Source: JBMNNS01 sp050942625
Lineage (GTDB): Bacteria > Bacillota > Dethiobacteria > DTU022 > UBA8154
Direction of reading: 5' to 3'
DNA length: 29,592 bases
NCBI GenBank assembly: GCA_050942625.1
Contig: JBMNNS010000012.1
Span: 1-29,592 of the forward strand
The position numbers and the translations under genes are program-made. A model generated the notes under the pieces. The model saw only the letters and a program-made list of their open reading frames with translations. It had not been told where the DNA came from and searched no databases. The stretch's first letter is position 1; each line of letters opens with the position of its first letter. Positions 23,470-29,592 of this stretch are shown one piece after another.

Positions 23470-24171
23470 ATGGAAATCAGGGGACTACAAAAGACCAGCC
23501 TTATTGATTATCCCGGAGAAATATGTTCTACGATTTTTGTAGGCGGCTGTAATTTACGATGCCGCTATTGTTTTAACAAGGGCCTGGTTCTTAACGCAGC
23601 TTCGATGCCGATTATTTCGAAACTGGAAGTGCTGAATTTTTTAGAATCCAGGGCTTCACTTATTGAGGCAGTATGTATTACCGGCGGGGAACCTACCCTG
23701 CAGGACGGTTTGTTAGCTTTCCTTAAGGATCTTCGTCAGCTAAAATTAAAAATCAAACTCGATACTAATGGGACCAGACCGGAAATTGTACAAGAAGCTT
23801 TATTAAAAGGCCTGGTAGATTATATTGCCATGGATATTAAATGCCCTTTTGCCAGGTATCCAGAGGTTACAGGCGCAAACCTACAGGACATAACCAAAAT
23901 TGAGCAAACTGTGAGTTTGCTCATAAACAGCGATTTTAATTATGAATTTCGGACAACCGTGGTTCCTTCCCTGCTTGATGAGGAAGATATCATCGAAATT
24001 GCCAAAACAATTGCCGGTTGTCGAAAATATTATTTGCAGCAATTCCGCCCTAATGTTGATCTACTGGATCCCTCCCTTGGCAAGATCCCCCCTTTTTCCC
24101 AGGAAAAGATGGTGCAATTAGCTGCTGCATGCTTCCCCTATCTAGCCAATGTCCAACTCAGGGGGTGCTAA
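23470..24171 (+). CDS. nrdG: Anaerobic ribonucleoside-triphosphate reductase activating protein-type radical SAM enzyme
   Basis: The 233-residue product carries the radical-SAM cluster motif CNLRCRYC (C27, C31, C34), an N-terminal GLQKTSLIDYPGEICSTIF, ITGGEPTLQ for SAM binding, and LDTNGTRPE. The TSLIDYPG start is typical of the NrdG2-like subfamily, which generates the glycyl radical on anaerobic ribonucleotide reductase. No nrdD is in the window, so the partner is inferred from family. ATG 23470 follows GTGGGG. Its last 14 bases overlap the end of the convergent bioY. Confidence 0.82.
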   Translation: MEIRGLQKTSLIDYPGEICSTIFVGGCNLRCRYCFNKGLVLNAASMPIISKLEVLNFLESRASLIEAVCITGGEPTLQDGLLAFLKDLRQLKLKIKLDTNGTRPEIVQEALLKGLVDYIAMDIKCPFARYPEVTGANLQDITKIEQTVSLLINSDFNYEFRTTVVPSLLDEEDIIEIAKTIAGCRKYYLQQFRPNVDLLDPSLGKIPPFSQEKMVQLAAACFPYLANVQLRGC

Positions 24172-24700
24172 GTAACCCTGTTTTTATGAGCTGGCGCCTG
24201 ACAGCGTGGCTTAATCCGGCTGCAACAATTATTTTAAGGGCATCAAGGGGGAGAAAAGGTAAAACTCCTATGGCAAGGGACTGTTTTAGATCAAGCCCGG
24301 CAACGAGGGCCAGCTGGAGTGTCCCCAGGGAAAAATATGATCCTGCACAAAAAACCATGCCCAAAATGGTATAAAAATAGGAAGTTTTTTTCTCGACTGT
24401 TTTGCCAAGCAGATAGCCACCAAGAACAAACCCCCAGAGGAACCCCCCAGAGGGCCCAAGGATGACATGCAGTCCCCCCTGGGCATTGGCAAAGACAGGC
24501 AACCCTATTGCCCCTAATAGAACATAGATGAGCAAGGAAATAGCACCCCAGTGCCCTCCAAGCAGAGAACCGGCCAGGAATACTCCGAAAGCCTGCCCTG
24601 TAATGGGAACGGGGCTAAAAGGTATGGGGATGGAAATTTGAGCCATTAAAGCAACCATGGCTGAAAAAAGGCCACTTAAAATAAGAGCTTTTGTGTGCAA
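24158..24700 (-). CDS. bioY: Biotin transporter substrate-binding subunit BioY
   Basis: BioY is the membrane S-component that captures biotin, alone or with an ECF energy-coupling module. The 180-residue product has six likely membrane helices and the family blocks ISIPIPFSPVPITGQAFGV and LGAIGLPVFANAQGG, then GPSGGFLWGFVLGGYLLG. It starts with TTG 24700 behind AAGGAGGT, 16 bases after birA, in one operon. No EcfA or EcfT genes are nearby, so it presumably shares a general module elsewhere or works alone. Confidence 0.93.
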   Translation of the reverse strand: MHTKALILSGLFSAMVALMAQISIPIPFSPVPITGQAFGVFLAGSLLGGHWGAISLLIYVLLGAIGLPVFANAQGGLHVILGPSGGFLWGFVLGGYLLGKTVEKKTSYFYTILGMVFCAGSYFSLGTLQLALVAGLDLKQSLAIGVLPFLPLDALKIIVAAGLSHAVRRQLIKTGLLSTP

Positions 24701-24716
24701 TTTATTTACCTCCTTG

Positions 24717-25700
24717 TCATCTTAAACTGACTTCACCGGCGTAAAAATGTCGTTTTTCTTTATCTTCATTTTCAACGATAAGTGCCCCATCCTGGCCAAG
24801 ATCTACTGCTGTTCCTGGAAAAGATTCCAAAGCTGTTTTGACGGTGACTTTTTTGCCAAGGGTCAAATTGTATTTTTTCCACTCCGCTATGATAAAAGAG
24901 GGCCCATTAGTACCGTACCTTTCATAAATTTTATCCATTTCTTGCAATACATTGCGGGCTAACAGAAGGCGTGGTACTTTCTTTTGGCCATTTTCCAGGT
25001 AAAGGGAAGTGGCAATATCTTTTAAATCGGGTGGAAAATCTTCAGTAGTTAAATTAACGTTTATGCCTATCCCTATAGTCAGGTAGTGCAACAGATCTGC
25101 TTCTGCTTTTAGCTCAGTAAGAATACCGCATATTTTGCGCCTGTGAAGCAGGATGTCATTGGGCCATTTGATGCCTGCTGGGGTTTCCGGCAGGACATTT
25201 TTGATTGCTTTCACTACAGCAACGGCGGCCAGGAGCGTAAAAAGAGGGGTTTCCTGCGGTGCTATCTGGGGTTTTAAAAGGATCGATAACCAGATCCCTT
25301 TACCGGGAGGGGAAATCCAAAAACGTCCCAACCTGCCTTTCCCCCGCGTTTGTTCTTCGGCCACTACCACTGTTCCCTCAGGGGCCCCCTCATCCGCCAT
25401 CTTTTTCAGGGCATTATTGGTGGACTCTAGCTGCTTGAAATAATGAACCAATGCCGGGGTAGAAGCTATGATTTTATTTTGTAGACCAGAGGTTATTTCA
25501 GCTGGGTACAGTAGATCTGGTATCCCAAACAGGCGGTAACCCAACCGTGGGCTTCCTTCGATGTCATAGCCTTCTGCCTGCAAGGCATTGATGTTTTTCC
25601 AAATGGCAGTACGGCTGACATGAAGTAATTTTGCCATTTCTTCCCCCGAAACATGCCGGGGCTTTCTATCTTTTAAAAGCTGCAAAATTTTATGACGCAC
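24717..25700 (-). CDS. birA: Bifunctional biotin--[acetyl-CoA-carboxylase] ligase and biotin repressor
   Basis: BirA makes biotinyl-AMP, attaches biotin to carboxylase carrier domains and, when charged with biotinyl-AMP, represses biotin genes. The 327-residue product has an N-terminal winged helix (about 1-62, SGEEMAKLLHVSRTAIWKNI), the catalytic loop RGKGRLGRFW (119-128), KWPNDILL and the C-terminal SH3-like part ending HFYAGEVSLR. The HTH marks the regulatory class. I start at GTG 25700 (MRHKILQLLK), the usual family start; an upstream in-frame ATG at 25742 lies within the promoter. A BirA operator covers its promoter. Confidence 0.93.
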   Translation of the reverse strand: MRHKILQLLKDRKPRHVSGEEMAKLLHVSRTAIWKNINALQAEGYDIEGSPRLGYRLFGIPDLLYPAEITSGLQNKIIASTPALVHYFKQLESTNNALKKMADEGAPEGTVVVAEEQTRGKGRLGRFWISPPGKGIWLSILLKPQIAPQETPLFTLLAAVAVVKAIKNVLPETPAGIKWPNDILLHRRKICGILTELKAEADLLHYLTIGIGINVNLTTEDFPPDLKDIATSLYLENGQKKVPRLLLARNVLQEMDKIYERYGTNGPSFIIAEWKKYNLTLGKKVTVKTALESFPGTAVDLGQDGALIVENEDKEKRHFYAGEVSLR

Positions 25701-25726
25701 ATGATTACCCCCGCTTATTTTTATCC

Positions 25727-25755
25727 ATTTTAACAGCTGCATGTAACATTGTCAA
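25727..25755 (-). promoter_or_regulatory. Sigma-A promoter of birA-bioY
   Basis: Minus strand: a perfect TTGACA (25755-25750), a 17-base spacer and TAAAAT (25732-25727), about 27 bases before the GTG start of birA. The -35 overlaps the BirA operator half-site. Confidence 0.75.
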
Positions 25756-25780
25756 CTACAAAAACAAAATGGGTTAACAA
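25749..25780. promoter_or_regulatory. BirA operator (biotin box)
   Basis: TTGTCAAC (25749-25756), 16 bases, GTTAACAA (25773-25780). This matches the known Firmicute BirA palindrome TTGTTAAC-N14-16-GTTAACAA with one change. The left half contains the -35 hexamer of the birA promoter, so bound BirA-biotinyl-AMP would block RNA polymerase and repress birA-bioY. Confidence 0.85.
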
Positions 25781-25833
25781 TAGTTTGGTTGTTTATATTT
25801 TTTAAAACAAAAGCATTTCTCCTCCCCTAAAAG

Positions 25834-25862
25834 TTGACTTTGCAAGCAGTAAATTATAATAT
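25834..25862 (+). promoter_or_regulatory. Putative sigma-A promoter of valS
   Basis: TTGACT (25834-25839), a 17-base spacer and TAATAT (25857-25862). A leader of about 155 bases follows. I find no T-box specifier fold or the conserved AGGGTGG element in it; ACAGC (25941) and GCTGT (25961) could form a small stem. Confidence 0.55.
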
Positions 25863-26026
25863 AAAGACATAATTTTTCTTTGTAAATACCTTTGATCCAG
25901 TGTTTTGGAAATCAGAGATCAGTTCATGATATTAACTGCGACAGCGGTGCTATTTTTTTTGCTGTGTCGTTATTGTTAGTCAACTTCGTTGTTTATGGGG
26001 ATTGTGAATAAGGGGGCTTTAAGAAT

Positions 26027-28675
26027 ATGAGTATGGATCTTCCATCGATTTACGAGCCGGATAAAGTTGAAGAAAAAATTTACCAGTTTTGGCTGAAAAA
26101 TGACTATTTCCGGGCTCGAAGAGAAAAAGGTAAAAAAACTTTTACTATCGTGATTCCTCCTCCTAATGTAACCGGGTCTTTGCACATGGGGCATGCGCTG
26201 GATAATACCATCCAGGATGTTCTCATTAGGTGGCGGCGCATGCAAGGTTATGATACCCTCTGGCTTCCAGGTACGGACCACGCCGGTATCGCTACCCAGA
26301 TCAAAGTAGAAGAGCACCTGGCTTCTGAAGGGCTCACCCGTTATGATCTGGGAAGGGAGAAATTTTTGGAAAGAACCTGGTTATGGAAGGATAAATATCA
26401 CGAACGTATTTTGAAACAGTTGTACAAGCTTGGGGTTTCCTGTGATTGGTCACGGGAGCGCTTTACTATGGATGAAGGTTGTTCCAAAGCTGTACGGGAA
26501 GTGTTTGTTTCACTTTATGAGCAGGGTTTAATCTACAGGGGCGACTATATGATCAACTGGTGCCCACGCTGCCAAACGGCCCTTTCCGATATAGAGGTTG
26601 AGCATGAAGAAGAATCCTCAACCTTGACCCACATCCGCTACCCCGGGGTCGGCTGGGACGGCTTTATCGAAGTAGCTACGACCAGGCCAGAGACGATGTT
26701 GGGGGACACTGCGGTTGCAGTACATCCGGATGATGCACGCTACAAGGACTTAGTCGGTAAAAAGGTGCTTTTGCCCCTGATGAACCGGGAAATACCAATC
26801 ATTGCCGATGAATATGTGGATCCTTCTTTTGGTTCCGGGGCGGTAAAAATAACGCCTGCCCATGACCCCAATGACTTTGAAATCGGAATCAGACATAATT
26901 TGGACTTAATCAAGGTCATTGGTGCTAATGGCATAATGACAGCTGAGGCAGGAAAATATGCAGGTCTGGACCGCTTTACTGCCCGGAAGAGGGTTGTGGA
27001 AGCCCTGCGGGAGGCAGGCTTACTATCCAAGGTGGAGGATTATTCTCATTCTGTAGGGCACTGTCAGCGTTGTGCGACATTAATTGAGCCCCTTGTTTCC
27101 TTACAGTGGTTTGTGAAAATGTCCCCTCTAGCAGAATCTGCAATTAAGGTGGTCAAGGAGGGCAAGATACGCTTTGTGCCGGAACGTTTCCAGCGCCTCT
27201 ACTTGAACTGGATGGAAAATATAAGGGATTGGTGTATCTCGCGGCAGATCTGGTGGGGCCACCGCATTCCAGCCTGGTATTGTTCTTGCGGGGAAATGAT
27301 CGTTTCCCGAGAAACCCCCGGGCGCTGCCCTTCCTGTGGGGAAACTGAGCTGCAACAGGATCCCGATGTTCTCGATACCTGGTTCAGCTCGGCGCTCTGG
27401 CCTTTTTCGACCCTCGGTTGGCCAGAAAAAACAAAAGATCTCGAACATTATTTCCCTACCAACGTGCTGGTGACGGGCTATGATATTATTACCTTTTGGG
27501 TGGCGCGGATGATTTTTATGTCCCAGGCTTTTATGAATAAGATCCCTTTCAGTGTTGTTTCTGTCCACGGCTTAGTTCGCGATGCCCAGGGCCGGAAGAT
27601 GAGTAAATCACTGGGAAATGGTATCGATCCACTGGATATTATCGAAAAATACGGTGCCGATACCCTGCGTTTTACCCTCATTACGGGCCAGGCCCCTGGT
27701 AATGACCAGCGTTTCAGGGACGAAAGCGTAGAAGCCAGCCGCAACTTTTCAAATAAAATCTGGAACGCTTCCCGTTTTGTGCTGATGAATCTTGGTGATT
27801 ATGTCTATTCCGGGCTGCCGGATGTTTTAAACCGGCATGAGCGCTGGATCCTCGATCGCTATAACGAGGCAGTAAGGAAAACGACAGCCCTTCTGCAACA
27901 GTATGAACTTGGGGAAGCCGCCAGGGTTGTTTATGAATTTCTCTGGGGGGACTTCTGCGACTGGTATATTGAGTTAATCAAAATTCCTTTATATGCAGGA
28001 AATAAAGAGGAAAAGGAAAGGGCTAAGGCAGTGCTTTATCATGTTTTGGAAGGCACCCTTAGAATCTTACACCCTTTCATGCCGTTTATTTCAGAGGAAA
28101 TATGGCAAAACCTGCCCAAAAGGAGTGATGAAAAAGCAGGGGCCCTGGTTATTGCCCCCTGGCCAGAGGTTAGGGATGATCTTGTTGATGACGAAGCCAG
28201 GGAGGAGATGGACTTGATCAGGGAAGTGATCAGGGCTATGCGCAACTTACGGGTTGAAGTTGGCATTCCCCCGGGGCGGAAATCGGCAATGTTCCTAAGG
28301 TTACCAAAGAAATTGGTTCCCCTTTTGGAAGAGGAAATAGAATTTATGGAAAAACTCTCCTGGGTAGAGCCGATTACATTCCTGGATCCTGAAGAAGATA
28401 AACCCTCCCAGGCATTGACCGCCCTTGTGGGAGAAGTGGACATCTATCTTCCTTTGGAAGGAGTTGTGGACTTAAAACAGGAGATTGCCCGCCTGGAAAA
28501 GGATTTGCAAAAGGTCATGCTGGATCTGCAAAAGAGTACTGCCAAACTTGCCAATGAAAATTTTATGCAGCGGGCTCCTCTGGAAATAATAGAAAAAGAA
28601 AGTAACAAGGTGGAGAAGTTCAGTGCCAAACGTGATAAGCTTCTTAATAGATTAGAAGAACTCAAAAGTTTTTAA
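26027..28675 (+). CDS. valS: Valine--tRNA ligase
   Basis: This class I synthetase charges tRNA-Val. The 882-residue product has PPPNVTGSLHMGHALDNT with HIGH-type HMGH (53-56), the editing-domain block TTRPETMLGDTAVAVHP, a zinc-ribbon-like CSCG/CPSCG pair, LDTWFSSALWPF, KMSKS (524-528), and an anticodon-binding domain. The C-terminal coiled coil (about 815-880) is typical of ValS and contacts tRNA. Length is normal. ATG 26027 has GGGGG about 11 bases upstream; a second ATG two codons later is possible. folC follows by 29 bases, a common Firmicute pair. Confidence 0.96.
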   Translation: MSMDLPSIYEPDKVEEKIYQFWLKNDYFRARREKGKKTFTIVIPPPNVTGSLHMGHALDNTIQDVLIRWRRMQGYDTLWLPGTDHAGIATQIKVEEHLASEGLTRYDLGREKFLERTWLWKDKYHERILKQLYKLGVSCDWSRERFTMDEGCSKAVREVFVSLYEQGLIYRGDYMINWCPRCQTALSDIEVEHEEESSTLTHIRYPGVGWDGFIEVATTRPETMLGDTAVAVHPDDARYKDLVGKKVLLPLMNREIPIIADEYVDPSFGSGAVKITPAHDPNDFEIGIRHNLDLIKVIGANGIMTAEAGKYAGLDRFTARKRVVEALREAGLLSKVEDYSHSVGHCQRCATLIEPLVSLQWFVKMSPLAESAIKVVKEGKIRFVPERFQRLYLNWMENIRDWCISRQIWWGHRIPAWYCSCGEMIVSRETPGRCPSCGETELQQDPDVLDTWFSSALWPFSTLGWPEKTKDLEHYFPTNVLVTGYDIITFWVARMIFMSQAFMNKIPFSVVSVHGLVRDAQGRKMSKSLGNGIDPLDIIEKYGADTLRFTLITGQAPGNDQRFRDESVEASRNFSNKIWNASRFVLMNLGDYVYSGLPDVLNRHERWILDRYNEAVRKTTALLQQYELGEAARVVYEFLWGDFCDWYIELIKIPLYAGNKEEKERAKAVLYHVLEGTLRILHPFMPFISEEIWQNLPKRSDEKAGALVIAPWPEVRDDLVDDEAREEMDLIREVIRAMRNLRVEVGIPPGRKSAMFLRLPKKLVPLLEEEIEFMEKLSWVEPITFLDPEEDKPSQALTALVGEVDIYLPLEGVVDLKQEIARLEKDLQKVMLDLQKSTAKLANENFMQRAPLEIIEKESNKVEKFSAKRDKLLNRLEELKSF

Positions 28676-28704
28676 AAATCAAGATAAGTGGCAGGTGGTT
28701 ACCT

Positions 28705-29592
28705 TTGCAATATGAAGATGCTCTATCCTGGATACATGGTATTGGTAGATTTGGTATGAATCCGGGTCTAGAAAGAATTAAGGCCCTTTTGGGGCTTCTT
28801 GGGGAGCCCCAAAAAAAGCTAAAATGTTTGCACATCGGCGGTACAAACGGTAAGGGTTCAACTGCTGCTTTTGCAGCCTCAATGCTTGAAGCTGCAGGTT
28901 ACAGGGTTGGACTCTATACCTCACCTTATTTAATCCAGTTTACTAACCGCATGTCCATTAATGGCCAGGATATAGCAGAGGAACGCCTCGTGGAGTTGGT
29001 AAAAAGGGTAAAACCTATGGTAGAAAGGATTGCCAAAAACCCTGACCTAGGGCAGCCCACTGAGTTTGAAGTTGTGACGGCTATTGCTTTCACTTACTTC
29101 GCTGAAGAATTCCCTGATATTGTAGTTGTGGAGGTGGGACTGGGAGGCAGGCTTGATGCCACTAACGTCATACAACCCATGGTTACGGCTCTGGCCTCCA
29201 TCAGTTTGGAACATACCCAGGTACTGGGGGATACGGTTGAAAAAATAGCGCTGGAAAAGGCGGGCATTATTAAGGAAGGTTCTGAGGTGGTAACCCAGGC
29301 GGCAGGGGAGGCTCTTGCCGTAATTAGAAAGACCTGCAGTTCAAAAAATGTGTCCCTTTTTGAACTGCATAAAGATTTTAGGGTGGAAAAAATATCCGGT
29401 AACTTAAAGGGACAGACTTTTAATTACTATGGATTGTTTAGTAACTTTTTAAATTTGCAGATATCCCTTCTGGGGGATTACCAGGCGGACAATGCAGGGC
29501 TGGCTTTGGCTGCCATTGAGTTGTTAGGCAAAAAAGGTTTTCAGCTTCCAGAAGAAGCTCTGAGGAAAGGATTGGCTGCTACTACTTGGCCG
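28705..29592 (+). CDS. folC: Bifunctional folylpolyglutamate/dihydrofolate synthase, 3' end outside window
   Basis: FolC adds glutamate to dihydropteroate and folates using ATP. The 296 codons present begin MQYEDALSWIHGIGRFGMNP. They contain the ATP loop HIGGTNGKGSTAAF, GLYTSPYLIQFTNRM, VVVEVGLGGRLDATNV, the ALASISLEHTQVLGDT block and LLGDYQADNAGLALAA, all FolC/Mur-ligase motifs. It starts with TTG 28705, with AGGTGG at six bases. The frame is intact to the window edge; family proteins are about 430 residues, so about 130 residues are missing. Confidence 0.94.
   Translation, partial: MQYEDALSWIHGIGRFGMNPGLERIKALLGLLGEPQKKLKCLHIGGTNGKGSTAAFAASMLEAAGYRVGLYTSPYLIQFTNRMSINGQDIAEERLVELVKRVKPMVERIAKNPDLGQPTEFEVVTAIAFTYFAEEFPDIVVVEVGLGGRLDATNVIQPMVTALASISLEHTQVLGDTVEKIALEKAGIIKEGSEVVTQAAGEALAVIRKTCSSKNVSLFELHKDFRVEKISGNLKGQTFNYYGLFSNFLNLQISLLGDYQADNAGLALAAIELLGKKGFQLPEEALRKGLAATTWP

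Noticed and set aside
25863..26026. Possible T-box riboswitch before valS
   Set aside because: The leader is long enough for a short one, but the conserved T-box sequence, a valine specifier loop and a terminator stem are all missing.

Overview
The window looks like the chromosome of an anaerobic, Gram-positive Clostridia-type Firmicute, close to the Peptococcaceae or Thermincola sort. The reasons are strong purine-rich Shine-Dalgarno sites, frequent TTG and GTG starts, an oxygen-sensitive 2-hydroxyacyl-CoA dehydratase-type iron-sulfur protein with its activase, a radical-SAM NrdG-type activase, a GerMN-domain protein encoded with an ECF sigma factor, BirA/BioY control of biotin, and long-form HisG. 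I cannot name the species from the sequence alone.

Layout. 1-2662 (+) is a PhnD-PhnC-PhnE phosphonate/phosphite-type ABC importer, preceded by the tail of another reading frame. 2663-5780 is a worn accessory zone. It holds a decayed NitT/TauT-type ATPase gene, an intact two-gene unit for a double-cubane/HgdB-like protein and its ATPase activator (both -), and the 3' remnant of a group II intron (maturase C-terminus, domain V and domain VI). A near-identical 29-bp sequence occurs on both sides of the two-gene unit. 5783-7946 (-) encodes an ECF sigma factor and an overlapping membrane-anchored GerMN partner. 8203-9263 holds a small membrane protein, a truncated IS21-type element, an orphan reading frame, and a palindromic repeat with tandem 28-bp arms.

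9375-14652 carries two isolated histidine genes, hisG and hisC (+), interleaved with minus-strand envelope genes: a phosphodiester glycosidase-domain protein with a coiled-coil membrane partner, and a double PRC-barrel protein. 14929-17601 (+) is the compact tsaE-tsaB-rimI-tsaD operon for t6A tRNA modification and ribosomal protein acetylation. Directly after tsaD lies a cluster of DnaA-box-like 9-mers, then murC, cobS, a large nucleotidyltransferase/phosphomannomutase fusion, a DUF2062 membrane protein and an NrdG-type activase. Convergent to these is the birA-bioY operon (-), whose promoter overlaps a clear BirA operator. valS and the start of folC (+) end the window.

How the parts work together. 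Most of the right two thirds is housekeeping: tRNA modification and charging, wall synthesis, cofactors (biotin, cobalamin, folate) and sugar nucleotides. The left third is accessory and shows repeated decay of mobile DNA. The observations I rate most worth checking are the DnaA-box cluster behind tsaD, a long hairpin between a Shine-Dalgarno site and the start codon of the coiled-coil gene, the self-regulating BirA operator, and the degenerate metal loop of the fused mutase domain.
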